64,000 nt of DNA, taken from contig NZ_QZEZ01000003.1 of NCBI RefSeq assembly GCF_003594885.1, forward strand, positions 248,001 to 312,000, written 5' to 3'. Made by a program: the position numbers and the translations under genes. Under the pieces are notes generated by a model that was given only the letters and a program-made list of their open reading frames with translations, made no database searches and was not told where the DNA came from. Of the stretch, positions 28,801 to 36,379 are shown in pieces (position 1 is the stretch's first letter; each line of letters opens with the position of its first letter). Origin of the DNA: Vallicoccus soli. GTDB taxonomy: Bacteria; Actinomycetota; Actinomycetes; Motilibacterales; Motilibacteraceae.

Positions 28801-29192
28801 GTCTCGCGGCCGCGCTCGCGCACGCCGGCCGCGAGGACGAGGCGCGCGCGGAGGTGGAGCGGGTGTGGCCGCCGGAGGAGCGCCTGCCGTTCGACGCGGT
28901 GTGGCTGCCCGGCACGGCCTTCCTCGCCCTCGCGGTGGCGCGCCTCGGCGACGTCGGGCGCGCCCGGCACCTGCACGCCCTGCTGCTCCCCTACGCCGGG
29001 CGGCCCGTGGTGCTCGGCGCGGGCGGCGCGGTCTGGGCGACCACCTCGTCGTACCTCGGGCTGCTGGCCTCGGTGTCCGGCGACCAGCGGCTCGCGGCCC
29101 GGCACCTGGACGAGGAGGTGGCCCTGCTGCGCGCCGCCGGCGCCGCGCCGTGGCTGGACCTCGCCGCCCGCGCGCGGCTGGCCGTGGGCTGA
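25884..29192 (+). CDS. SARP/BTAD-type regulator with AAA ATPase and helical-repeat C-terminus
   Basis: 1102 residues. Residues about 1-90 are the OmpR-like DNA-binding domain of SARPs (RLLGRLELAADGEPVALP and RARALLAWLALHPG). Residues about 95-230 form the BTAD helical domain, ending LRRELGVGPGETTRRLV. Then comes an AAA/NACHT-like ATPase with Walker A GEAGVGKTS (about residue 288) and Walker B VLVLDDAHWAD (about residue 402). The long Ala- and Leu-rich C-terminal part is TPR-like. No LuxR helix-turn-helix is seen at the end. The GTG at 25884 begins exactly at the domain. No biosynthetic cluster adjoins it, so its targets are unknown. Confidence 0.88.
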   Translation: MVALRLLGRLELAADGEPVALPASRRARALLAWLALHPGPRTRAEAASALWPDVLDATARTSLRGALAELRRSGAGPVVVAGREDLRLREDVEVDVRRVAELTAAGRWEEALGLDAGPLLPGPPLVPGAEEWLEPHRDEHRARLLEALAGAARAAEERGRLDDALARARRRARLDPLSEDAGREVVRLLDAAGDHAAALAEARGLAERLRRELGVGPGETTRRLVARVRAATVPSPRPAAADPAVPLPPPVAAADPSRLVGRDGALDRLVGDALAPGPAPRVLLVAGEAGVGKTSVVLAAAARLGAAGSLVLHGRCDEEGILPFGAWVEALRHLVAHLDDEHAARLARDAGPELARLLPDLRRRDPALAAPDRAEPDTERWRLFEAVAGLLAELAADRPVVLVLDDAHWADRSTLLLLRHLLRTRRGARVSVLATCREDEVGPATPLRALLGDLRRDGLLHETHLRGLGEDDVRRLVERRRGPGADPALVRALHHETEGNPFFVEEVLRGMPRAAPGARIDVPPGVQDVVRRRLARLPAPARDALVLASVVGREADLPLLEALHEGEGDLLDALDAAVAADLVVEVDVGRWSFAHALVRSAVYEGLSRTRRARLHLRVARALERVAPDGSRVAEVAHHHLEAQDPRHLGAALDAALAAHRRAVAQLAYEEAAAVAERAVAVLGALAPDHPRLLPLLLAAGDARSRAGDSAAARDAFDRAVRVAGERDDPAAAAAAALGFAGPSWQSFGRVDDAAVLRLDAALARLPRGERALRARVQARLAVALYFARVPERVRALTRDAEATARDLGDPAVLAAALEARLWADWHPDGVPGRLATAAELLALATSHGDPELAVLARRWRVVALLEDGRFDEAAAEEAEHARAAGALRLPYEQMYAAVFATMRALLAGRLEEAVRGSARVAAFGELRGGADALQFGGVHALTFAQLQGDLGPAADALTRFARGYPALPAWSAGLAAALAHAGREDEARAEVERVWPPEERLPFDAVWLPGTAFLALAVARLGDVGRARHLHALLLPYAGRPVVLGAGGAVWATTSSYLGLLASVSGDQRLAARHLDEEVALLRAAGAAPWLDLAARARLAVG

Positions 29193-29234
29193 GGCACGCC
29201 GCCCGCGCTCCCGCACGGCCCGCGCACGCACGCC

Positions 29235-29267
29235 GCACGCTCCCGGCACGCCGCCGGGAGCAGCGTG
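29235..29267. terminator. hairpin terminator after the SARP gene
   Basis: GCTCCCGG (29239-29246) pairs perfectly with CCGGGAGC (29254-29261). An outer GCACG/CGTGC pair extends the stem across a 3-base bulge. It lies in the 80-base gap between the SARP gene and the lysE-like gene. Confidence 0.5.
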
Positions 29268-29272
29268 CGCGC

Positions 29273-29893
29273 ATGCCCTCCACCTCCACGCTCCTCGTCT
29301 TCGCCGCCGCCACCCTCGCGCTGCTGGTCGTGCCTGGCCCCTCCGTCGTCTACGTCGTCGCGCGCAGCCTGGAGCACGGGCGCGCGGCCGGCCTCTGGTC
29401 CGTGCTCGGCCTCGAGACGGGCGCGCTGCTGCACGTGCTCGGCGCCACGGCCGGGCTCGGCGCGCTGCTGGCCTCGCACCCGCTGGCGCTCGGCGCGGTG
29501 CGGTACGCCGGGGCGGCGTACCTGGTCCTGATGGGGGTGCGGCAGTTCCTGCGCCGGCACGCGGCGCCGGGGGCGGCGGGGGCCACGCCGGCCTCACGGC
29601 TGCGGCTCTTCCGCGACGGGGTCCTCGTCGACCTGCTGAACCCCAAGACGGCCCTGTTCTTCCTCGCGTTCCTGCCGCAGTTCGTCGACCCCGCCCGCGG
29701 GCCGGTCCCGCTGCAGGTCGCGGTGCTCGGGCTCTGCTTCGTCGCGCTCGCGCTGACGACGGACGCGCTGTACGCCCTCGCCGCCGGCGCCCTGTCGACC
29801 CACCTGTCCTGCAGCGCCGCCCGGCGCCGCCGGGTCGGCACGACGACGGCCGGGGTGTACGTCGGGCTGGGCGGCGTCGCGGCGTTCGTGTGA
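29273..29893 (+). CDS. LysE/RhtB family amino-acid exporter
   Basis: 206 residues with about six membrane segments. The RhtB hallmark is present: VVPGPSVVYVVARSLEHGRAAGL, then LGLETGALLHVLGATAGL in the second segment, and later FRDGVLVDLLNPKTALFFLAFLPQFV. These proteins export amino acids or related small solutes by proton antiport. The ATG at 29273 matches the family N-terminus; no strong ribosome-binding site is evident because the hairpin lies just upstream. The much longer frame in this register is a shadow of the SARP gene. Confidence 0.88.
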   Translation: MPSTSTLLVFAAATLALLVVPGPSVVYVVARSLEHGRAAGLWSVLGLETGALLHVLGATAGLGALLASHPLALGAVRYAGAAYLVLMGVRQFLRRHAAPGAAGATPASRLRLFRDGVLVDLLNPKTALFFLAFLPQFVDPARGPVPLQVAVLGLCFVALALTTDALYALAAGALSTHLSCSAARRRRVGTTTAGVYVGLGGVAAFV

Positions 29894-29925
29894 CGGGTGT
29901 GCTGCCCGGGCACGCCGCGTGGTGT

Positions 29926-29955
29926 AGTTTCCCCACCGAGTTACTAGGGAAGGGA
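29926..29955 (+). promoter_or_regulatory. AT-richer leader of the sulfatase gene with quasi-palindrome
   Basis: The gap before the sulfatase contains TTCCC (29929-29933) and GGGAA (29947-29951) around ACCGAGTTACTA. The right arm merges with the ribosome-binding site GGAAGGGA. The drop in GC marks it as the likely promoter or operator. Possible control by sulfur status is only a guess. Confidence 0.3.
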
Positions 29956-29965
29956 CCGCCACCGC

Positions 29966-31357
29966 ATGACCCCACCCGTCACCCGCCGCTCGCTGCTCGG
30001 CGCGGCCGGCGCGGGCGCCGCCGCGGCGCTCGCCCCCGGCGCGACCGCCGCGGCGACGGCCGAGCGGCCGTTCGCCGCCCGTGGCGAGCGGCCCCGCCGC
30101 CGCCCCAACCTCCTCGTGGTCCTCGCCGACGACATGGGCTGGGCCGACCTGTCCTGCTACGGCGCCCCGACGATCCGCACCCCCAACCTCGATCGGCTCG
30201 CCCGCCGCGGCGTGCGCTTCACCCAGGGGTACTCGGTGGCGCCGGTGTGCTCCCCGACGCGCATCGGGCTCTACACCGGCCGCTACCCGGGCCGTCTGCC
30301 CGCGGGGCTGCGCGAGCCCATCAGCGCACCGAGCGCGGTGGACGGCATCCCGCTCGACCACCCCACGCTGGCCTCCCTGCTCCGCGACGCCGGCTACGAC
30401 ACGGCGATGATCGGCAAGTGGCACTGCGGCTTCCTGCCGTGGTTCAGCCCGACCCGCCTCGGCTGGGACTCGTTCTTCGGCAACTTCAGCGGCGGCATCG
30501 ACTACTTCTCCAAGCTGAGCGGGTCCGGCGCCTACGACCTCTACGAGGACGAGGTCGAGCACGAGGACCTGCGCTACTACACGCACGTCCTCACCGAGCG
30601 CGCCGAGGAGTTCCTCGAGGCCCCGCACGCGCGGCCCTGGCTGCTCAACCTCAACTACACGACGCCGCACTGGCCCTGGGAGGGCCCGCGCGACCGCGGG
30701 GTGAGCGACGAGCTCAGCGCGCGGGTGCGCGCCGGCGACCGCTCGGCCCTGGTCCACCGCGACGGCGGCTCGGTCGAGAAGTACACCGAGATGGTCGAGG
30801 ACCTCGACCGCTCCCTCGGCCGGGTCCTCGCGGCGCTGCGCCGCACCGGCCAGGAGCGCGACACCCTCGTGCTCTTCGCCAGCGACAACGGCGGCGAGCG
30901 CTTCAGCAACACCTGGCCGCTCTCCGGCGAGAAGCTCACGGTCCTCGAGGGCGGCATCCGGGTCCCGACCATCCTCACCTGGCCCGCGGGGCTCGACGGG
31001 CAGCAGGTGAGCGACGTCCCGGTCGGCACGCTCGACTGGCACGCGACGCTGCTCGAGCTCGGCGGCGCGCGCCCCGACGTCGACCACCCGCTCGACGGCG
31101 TGAGCCTCGTGGACCACCTCCTGCTCGGGCGGCGCCCACCGCGCCGCGACCTGTTCTGGCGCCTGCGCGACCAGGGTGCGCTGCGCCGCGGCCGGCTCAA
31201 GTACGTCCGCGACAGCGCGGGGGCCGAGCACCTCTACGACGTCGAGGCCGACCAGCGCGAGCAGGCCGACCTCGCCGCGCGGCGCCCGGAGGACCTCGCC
31301 GCGCTGCGCGCCGCCTGGCGGGCGGTCGACGCGACCCTGCTGCCGTACCCGGCCTGA
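29966..31357 (+). CDS. exported type I sulfatase family hydrolase
   Basis: 463 residues. The twin-arginine signal TRRSLLGAAGAGAAAALAPG occupies residues 6-25. The metal-binding start is LVVLADDMGWADLSCYG. The sulfatase signature C-S-P-T-R (about residue 94) contains the Cys expected to become formylglycine. GKWHCG, NYTTPHWPWEG and FASDNGGERFSNTWPLSGEK supply the remaining metal and substrate residues. A GKWHCG in place of the commoner GKWHLG is a small oddity. The natural sulfate ester is unknown. No formylglycine-generating enzyme gene is in the window. Confidence 0.9.
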   Translation: MTPPVTRRSLLGAAGAGAAAALAPGATAAATAERPFAARGERPRRRPNLLVVLADDMGWADLSCYGAPTIRTPNLDRLARRGVRFTQGYSVAPVCSPTRIGLYTGRYPGRLPAGLREPISAPSAVDGIPLDHPTLASLLRDAGYDTAMIGKWHCGFLPWFSPTRLGWDSFFGNFSGGIDYFSKLSGSGAYDLYEDEVEHEDLRYYTHVLTERAEEFLEAPHARPWLLNLNYTTPHWPWEGPRDRGVSDELSARVRAGDRSALVHRDGGSVEKYTEMVEDLDRSLGRVLAALRRTGQERDTLVLFASDNGGERFSNTWPLSGEKLTVLEGGIRVPTILTWPAGLDGQQVSDVPVGTLDWHATLLELGGARPDVDHPLDGVSLVDHLLLGRRPPRRDLFWRLRDQGALRRGRLKYVRDSAGAEHLYDVEADQREQADLAARRPEDLAALRAAWRAVDATLLPYPA

Positions 31358-31375
31358 GGGCCCCTGGACAGCCGG

Positions 31376-31409
31376 CCGGGACCGCGGGAGGGGGTCTCAG
31401 CGGTCCCGG
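31376..31409. terminator. bidirectional hairpin between sulfatase and DUF2252 genes
   Basis: CCGGGACCGC (31376-31385) pairs with GCGGTCCCGG (31400-31409), a perfect 10-base stem with a 14-base loop. It lies at the junction of two convergent genes and slightly overlaps the DUF2252 3' end. Confidence 0.5.
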
Positions 31410-32827
31410 TCGGCGGGCAGCGCGCCGCGCTCGACGGCCCGGACGAGGGCGGCGTGGTCGGCCTCGGTCTGGTCGGCGTACGCCCGCGCGAACCGCGCCA
31501 GCGCCTCGTCCGCCTTGTCGGAGGAGCCGAGGTAGCCGGCGATGGTCGACGCGCCGCTGGTGCGGGCGTGGCCCTTGGCCAGCAGCGCGCCGCAGACCCC
31601 GGCGTAGTCCACGAGCGCCTCGTGGTCGATGCCGTCGACCTCGATCGCGCCCTTCATGTCGCGGAACTGGCGCACGTAGAACTGGTGCCCGCCCGCCGTC
31701 GCCCAGCCCAGCAGCGGGTCGCTGACCGTCTGCAGGGCCTGCTGGTACTCCACGACCCGCTGGCCCTGGTGCTCGTGCCGGGGGACCTGCCCGTGCACCC
31801 AGGGCGCGAGCACCGAGCGCCGGGCCTGCTTGAGCTGCAGGAAGACCACGTCGTCGGGGCTGCTGCCCTCGCACAGCGCGACGTAGGCCCGCAGCCCGAC
31901 CGAGCCCACCCCGACGACCTTGTGCGCGACGTCGACCAGCCGGTAGCCGGCGAGCATGCGGGCCCAGTGCGGCGGCAGGGTCCCCAGGTACACGTCGAGC
32001 GCCTCGGCGAGGCCCTCCGCCACCTCCTGCGGCGGGTGCGTGATGAGCGGCGGCTCCTCGACGATGCGCCGGCCCCGCTCGGCGTGCTCCTCGGTGAAGC
32101 GCGGCAGGGCGCGGTCGCTCGTGCGCCTGCGCGCCCGCTTCGCCGCCCGGTCCACCTCGTCCTGCAGGGCCGAGCCGCTCGTGCCGCGCAGCGCCTCCAC
32201 GTCGAGCCGCTCGTAGGAGCGCTGCACCAGCGGGAGCTCGGCGAGGCGGTGCACCTGCTCGCGGTAGGCGCGCAGGCACGTCAGCACCGCATCCTCGCAG
32301 TGCCCCTCCTTCGCGCCGTTCTGCCGGCCCGCCACCCAGGCGCTCGTGGTGAGGCGGCGCAGGTCCCACTCCCAGGCGCCCGGGTGCGCCTCGTCGAAGT
32401 CGTTGAGGTCGAAGACGAGGTTGCGCTCCGGCGAGGCGTAGAAGCCGAAGTTCCCCAGGTGCGCGTCGCCGCACACGACGGGCGTGATGCCGGTGCGCGG
32501 CAGCGCCGCGAAGTCCGCCGCGTGGGTGGCGGCCGCCCCGCGCAGGAACGCGTACGGCGAGGCGACCATCCGCCCGACCCGGATCGGCACGAGCTCGGGC
32601 AGCCGGCCCTCGTGCGCCGCGCGCACCTGCTCGACGGGGTCGACCCGGTCGGCCGGTGGCTCCCAGTCGCCCAGCGACGACCGGGGTACGGTCTCGCGCA
32701 ACCGCTTTCCCAGAGCGCGCCGCTCCTCGCGGGGTATCGCCGCCTGCCGCAGGCTCGAGAACCCGCCGTCGTCCGTACCGGCGATGACGACGTCCCGGAA
32801 CGGTCCCTCGGTGCGGATGGGGGGCAC
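31397..32827 (-). CDS. DUF2252 domain-containing protein
   Basis: 476 residues. The protein-kinase-like fold of DUF2252 is indicated by FLRGAAATHAADFAALP (about residue 72), VVCGDAHLGNFGFYASPERNLVFDLNDFDEAHPG with its catalytic-loop-like HLGNFG and DxND metal motif (about residues 93-125), VVGVGSVGLRAYVAL and a C-terminal YAGVCGALLAKGHART. The family is common in actinobacteria and has no known substrate. The GTG at 32827 is chosen because the upstream frame is a shadow of the divergent permease promoter. No clear ribosome-binding site is seen. Confidence 0.85.
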   Translation of the reverse strand: MPPIRTEGPFRDVVIAGTDDGGFSSLRQAAIPREERRALGKRLRETVPRSSLGDWEPPADRVDPVEQVRAAHEGRLPELVPIRVGRMVASPYAFLRGAAATHAADFAALPRTGITPVVCGDAHLGNFGFYASPERNLVFDLNDFDEAHPGAWEWDLRRLTTSAWVAGRQNGAKEGHCEDAVLTCLRAYREQVHRLAELPLVQRSYERLDVEALRGTSGSALQDEVDRAAKRARRRTSDRALPRFTEEHAERGRRIVEEPPLITHPPQEVAEGLAEALDVYLGTLPPHWARMLAGYRLVDVAHKVVGVGSVGLRAYVALCEGSSPDDVVFLQLKQARRSVLAPWVHGQVPRHEHQGQRVVEYQQALQTVSDPLLGWATAGGHQFYVRQFRDMKGAIEVDGIDHEALVDYAGVCGALLAKGHARTSGASTIAGYLGSSDKADEALARFARAYADQTEADHAALVRAVERGALPADRDR

Positions 32828-32915
32828 GCCGCGAGGGTAGCCCGCTCGACGGGCGCGTCCGGGCGGTGGGAGGGTCCTCCCCGTACGACCGCCGACGGCG
32901 AGACGGAGGACGCTC

Positions 32916-34328
32916 ATGGCACCCCTGCTCCAGCAGGTCCTGCGACGCAAGCCCGTGGAGGCGTACGCCGCGGAGGGCGAGGCCGGCGGGCTCCGCAGGA
33001 CCATCGGCCTGGCGCAGCTGTCGATGTTCGGCATCGGCGCGACCGTCGGCACCGGCATCTTCTTCGTCCTGTCCGAGGCCGTGCCGGTCGCGGGCCCCGC
33101 GGTCATCGTGTCGTTCGTCATCGCCGGCGTCGTCGCCGGGCTCACCGCCATCTGCTACGCCGAGCTGGCGAGCGCCGTGCCGGTGTCCGGCTCGTCCTAC
33201 TCGTACGCGTACGCCACCCTCGGCGAGCTCGTCGCCATGGGCGTCGCGGCGTGCCTGCTCCTCGAGTACGGCGTGTCCGCCGCGGCGGTGGCCGTCGGCT
33301 GGTCGCAGTACCTCAACGAGCTGCTGGACAACGTGGTGGGCGTCGCCATCCCGGAGGCGCTGTCCGCCTCTCCCGAGGCGGGCGGCGTGGTGAACCTGCC
33401 GGCGGTCGTCCTCGTGGCGCTGTGCTCGCTGCTGCTGGTCCGGGGGACGAGCGAGTCGGCCCGCGCCAACGCCGCCATGGTCGTCGTCAAGGTCGCGGTG
33501 CTGCTCCTCTTCGTCGTCGTGGCGCTGGCCGGCTGGGAGAGCGACAACCTGTCCGACTTCGCCCCCTTCGGGCTGGACGGCGTGACGACCGCCGCGGGGA
33601 TCATCTTCTTCAGCTACATCGGGCTCGACGCGGTCTCGACGGCCGGCGAGGAGGTCGAGGACCCCCGGCGCACGATGCCGCTGGCCATCCTCATCGCCCT
33701 CGTCACGGTCACGTCCCTCTACGTCGCCGTCTCGGTGGTGGCCGTGGCCGCGCAGCCGCAGGAGCGCTTCGACGGGCAGGAGGCCGGTCTCGCCGCCATC
33801 CTCGAGGACGTCACCGGTTCGACCTGGCCCGGCACCGTGCTGGCCGCGGGCGCCGTCGTGTCGATCTTCAGCATCACGCTGGTCGTGCTCTACGGGCAGA
33901 CCCGCATCCTCTTCGCGATGGGCCGGGACGGCATGGTGCCCCCGCTCTTCGCGCGCGTCGACCGGCGCACGCAGACGCCGGTGGCGGGCACGGTCGTCGT
34001 GGGCGTCGCCGTCGGCCTGCTCGCCGGCCTGCTGCCCATCGACTTCCTCGCCGAGATGACGAGCGTCGGGACGCTCGTCGCCTTCCTCGTGGTGTCCGTC
34101 GGCGTGATGGTGCTGCGCCGCACGGCGCCGGACCTGGAGCGCGGCTTCCGGGTCCCGCTCTACCCCGTCCTGCCGCTGGCGTCGGTGGCCGGCTGCCTGT
34201 GGATCATCTCGAGCCTGCGGGGCATCACCCTCGTCGTGTTCGCGGTCTGGGTCGCGGCGGTCCTCGCCTTCTACTTCGCGTACGGCATCCGCCACTCCCG
34301 CCTCGCCGGGACGGAGGTGGGGCGGTGA
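32916..34328 (+). CDS. APC family amino-acid permease (cationic amino-acid transporter type)
   Basis: 470 residues and about 12 membrane segments. TM1 has the unwound-helix motif MFGIGATVGTGIFFVLSEA; the conserved GPAVIVSFVIAGVVAGLTAICYAELASAVPVSGSSYSY block (in parts: SFVIAGVVAGL, CYAELASAVP) and FFSYIGLDAVSTAGEEVEDPRR are typical of the CAT/YfnA group. It takes up amino acids by proton symport. The ATG at 32916 follows ACGGAGGACG. The stop overlaps the next gene by 4 bases, linking it to a tandem universal-stress protein that may regulate transport. Confidence 0.9.
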   Translation: MAPLLQQVLRRKPVEAYAAEGEAGGLRRTIGLAQLSMFGIGATVGTGIFFVLSEAVPVAGPAVIVSFVIAGVVAGLTAICYAELASAVPVSGSSYSYAYATLGELVAMGVAACLLLEYGVSAAAVAVGWSQYLNELLDNVVGVAIPEALSASPEAGGVVNLPAVVLVALCSLLLVRGTSESARANAAMVVVKVAVLLLFVVVALAGWESDNLSDFAPFGLDGVTTAAGIIFFSYIGLDAVSTAGEEVEDPRRTMPLAILIALVTVTSLYVAVSVVAVAAQPQERFDGQEAGLAAILEDVTGSTWPGTVLAAGAVVSIFSITLVVLYGQTRILFAMGRDGMVPPLFARVDRRTQTPVAGTVVVGVAVGLLAGLLPIDFLAEMTSVGTLVAFLVVSVGVMVLRRTAPDLERGFRVPLYPVLPLASVAGCLWIISSLRGITLVVFAVWVAAVLAFYFAYGIRHSRLAGTEVGR

Positions 34329-35251
34329 CCCTCCTCGTCGGCGTCACCCACGACGAGCGGTGCGCCGCCGTCGTCCACCTCGCCGCGCAGCTGGCCCGCT
34401 CCGCCGGCGAGGACCTGCTCCTCGTCGCCGTCGTGCCCACCTCGTGGCCCCCCGGGCCCGGGCGGGTCGACGCGGAGTTCCGCCGCCACCTCGCGGCGTC
34501 GGCCGACGCGGCGCTGGGGCGGGCGCGCACGCTGCTGCCGGACGACGTACCGGCCCGGCTCGTCGTCCATCACGCGCGCTCCGCCGCCGCCGGGCTCCTC
34601 GAGGTCGCCGAGGGCGAGAGCACGGCGCTCGTCGTCCTCGGGTCGTCCGCGGCCGGCCCGCTCGGGCGGGTCGCGCTGGGCAGCGTCGCCGACCGGCTGC
34701 TGCACAGCTCGCCGGTGCCCGTCGCGCTCGCGACCCGCGGCTACCGGGGCGAGGAGCGGGTCCGGCGGGTCACCGCGGCGTACGGTGCCACGGCCGGCGG
34801 CGACGACCTCGTCGTCGCCGCGGCGGGGGTGGCGGCCCGGGTCGGCGCGCCCCTGCGGGTCGCGTCGTTCGCGGTGCACGGGCCGACCATCGTCACGGCC
34901 GGGGCCGGCTTCCGCGCCGAGGACGACGTCGTCGGGACGTGGGTGGGTGAGGTGCGCCGGGCGCAGCAGGACGTGCTCGCGCGGGTCGCCGGGCTCCCCG
35001 TGGTGCCGCCCTCGGTCGACACCGTGGTCGGCCAGGGCGCGGACTGGGGCGCCGCGCTGGGCGACGTGCCGTGGGACGGCGGGGACGTGCTGGTCGTGGG
35101 CTCGAGCGCGGTCGGGCCGGTCGCCCGGGTGTTCCTGGGGTCGCGGGCGTCCAAGGTCGTGCGCCACTCCCCCGTGCCGGTCGTCGTCGTGCCCCGCCGC
35201 TCCGCGGTGTCGCTGGCGGAGCGCGCGGGCCACCCGGCCGGGGCCTCCTAG
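34325..35251 (+). CDS. tandem universal stress protein (two USP domains)
   Basis: 308 residues. Two USP domains of about 145 residues each follow one another. The first ends with the ATP-binding pattern VLGSSAAGPLGRVALGSVAD and HSSPVPVAL, the second with VVGSSAVGPVARVFLGSRAS and HSPVPVVVVP. The first matches G-x2-G-x9-G-S closely and the second less so, so ATP binding may be asymmetric. The GTG at 34325 overlaps the permease stop. USP domains coupled to permeases are known in several bacteria; direct regulation of uptake here is inferred. Confidence 0.88.
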   Translation: MTLLVGVTHDERCAAVVHLAAQLARSAGEDLLLVAVVPTSWPPGPGRVDAEFRRHLAASADAALGRARTLLPDDVPARLVVHHARSAAAGLLEVAEGESTALVVLGSSAAGPLGRVALGSVADRLLHSSPVPVALATRGYRGEERVRRVTAAYGATAGGDDLVVAAAGVAARVGAPLRVASFAVHGPTIVTAGAGFRAEDDVVGTWVGEVRRAQQDVLARVAGLPVVPPSVDTVVGQGADWGAALGDVPWDGGDVLVVGSSAVGPVARVFLGSRASKVVRHSPVPVVVVPRRSAVSLAERAGHPAGAS

Positions 35252-35466
35252 AGCTTGCAGAGGCGCGCGTCGTTGGGCACGCGCACCCGCTGGCTGCCGA
35301 AGTCGACGACCACGACGCCGCGCGGCTCGAGGCCGACCACGGTGCCGATGCCGAAGCGGTCGTGGTTGACCCGCTCGTCGACGGCGTACTCCTCGCGCAC
35401 CACCGCGGGCGGCGCGGCGAAGGGGCTCGTGGCCAGGGCGGGGCGGGCCGTGCGGTCTCGGGTCAT
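35248..35466 (-). CDS. small Tudor-like (UvrD/PcrA C-terminal-domain-like) protein
   Basis: 72 residues. The C-terminal half, VNHDRFGIGTVVGLEPRGVVVVDFGSQRVRV, follows the FGxGxVVxxx...VxFG pattern of the small Tudor-like domain found at the end of PcrA/UvrD helicases, where it contacts RNA polymerase. Stand-alone versions are common in actinobacteria without a known role. The start at 35466 gives the common N-terminus; longer in-frame sequence is shadow. Its 3' end overlaps the USP gene end by 4 bases in convergent orientation. Confidence 0.75.
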   Translation of the reverse strand: MTRDRTARPALATSPFAAPPAVVREEYAVDERVNHDRFGIGTVVGLEPRGVVVVDFGSQRVRVPNDARLCKL

Positions 35467-35533
35467 GCCGCAGTGTCGCACGCCCGCGGGCCCCGCCCGC
35501 ACGGCGGCGCGACCGGGTGTGCACCATCGAGGG

Positions 35534-36214
35534 GTGGGCGACGGGGTGCAGGACCTGCGACGGCGGCGCGGGGCGGGTCCCCTCGGGCTCCCCCGGTACG
35601 CCCTGCTCGCCCTCGGCCTCCTCGTCGCGTTCGGGCTCGTCTTCCTCGCCGTCGAGGCGCTCGGGCTGGACGTGCTGACCGACCCGCGGCCGTGGCTGCG
35701 CGAGCACCGCGGGCAGGCGGCCGTCGTCGGGGTCGGGCTGCTCGTGGCGGACGTCCTCGTGCCCGTGCCCTCGAGCGTGGTCATGACCGCGCACGGCGCC
35801 GTCTTCGGGCCGGCGCTCGGCACGCTGCTGTCCCTCGCCGGCGGCCTCGGCGCGGCCGTCGTGGCCTTCTGGCTCGGCCGGCGCGGCGGGCCCCTGCTCG
35901 ACCGGCTCGTCCCGGCGTCCGAGCGCCGCCGCGCCGACGCCCTCCTCGAGCGCTGGGGCACCCTCGCGATCGTCGTGACGCGCCCGGTCCCGCTGCTCGC
36001 CGAGACCGTCCTCGTGCTCGCCGGGGCGAGCCCCCTCGGCTGGCGCCGCGCCCTGCTCGCCGCGCTCCTGGGCACGGTGCCGGCCGCGCTGCTGTACGCC
36101 CTCGCCGGGGCCGCCGTCGGCTTCCTCCCCGGCCCCGCCGCCGTCTTCGCCCTCGTCCTGCTCCTGGCCGCCCTGCTCTGGTGGGTCGGCTGGCTCACCG
36201 ACCGCCGCCGCTGA
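35534..36214 (+). CDS. TVP38/TMEM64 (SNARE-associated, DedA-like) membrane protein
   Basis: 226 residues with about five to six hydrophobic segments. The VTT-domain core reads VLVPVPSSVVMTAHGAVFGPALGTLLSLAGGLGAAVVAFWLGRR (in parts: VPVPSSVVMTAHG, FGPALGTLLSL, AFWLGRRGG at about residues 75-118), followed by VTRPVPLLAETVLVLAG and WRRALLAALLGTVPAALLYALAG. DedA-superfamily proteins flip or scramble lipids. The GTG at 35534 is preferred; a GTG at 35519 in frame is the alternative. Confidence 0.82.
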   Translation: MGDGVQDLRRRRGAGPLGLPRYALLALGLLVAFGLVFLAVEALGLDVLTDPRPWLREHRGQAAVVGVGLLVADVLVPVPSSVVMTAHGAVFGPALGTLLSLAGGLGAAVVAFWLGRRGGPLLDRLVPASERRRADALLERWGTLAIVVTRPVPLLAETVLVLAGASPLGWRRALLAALLGTVPAALLYALAGAAVGFLPGPAAVFALVLLLAALLWWVGWLTDRRR

Positions 36215-36229
36215 CCCGGCCCGCCACGA

Positions 36230-36354
36230 GCGCATGATCACGGCCGGGGTCGTGCATGATCGCGGCCACGACGTGCGCGATCATGCAGCCCCCCGGCCGC
36301 GATCCTGCAGCCCTCCTGCCGTGATCATGCGCTCCCCGGACCGCGACCATGCGC
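36230..36354. repeat. cluster of six GCGCATGATCRCSGC elements (copies 4-9)
   Basis: Two copies lie on the plus strand (36230-36244 exact; 36252-36266 GTGCATGATCGCGGC) and four in reverse orientation (36275-36287, 36297-36308 degenerate, 36318-36332 exact, 36340-36354 degenerate). They almost fill the 165-base gap between the convergent TVP38 and SDR genes. The exact copies at 36230 and 36318 form a 15-base inverted repeat. No gene is seen in the gap. Confidence 0.75.
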
Positions 36355-36379
36355 TCCCCCCGAGCCCGCCCGGGGGGGG

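Noticed and set aside
25461-29975. 1504-residue open frame on the minus strand
   Set aside because: Low-complexity Arg/Gly/Ala-rich antisense of the SARP and LysE genes, no domain recognisable.
31454-35251. 1265-residue open frame on the plus strand
   Set aside because: Composite of antisense DUF2252 and out-of-frame permease sequence. Only the last 308 residues (tandem USP, from 34325) are real.
36230-36354. CRISPR array
   Set aside because: The repeats are short, in both orientations, with unequal and tiny spacers, and no cas genes are present.
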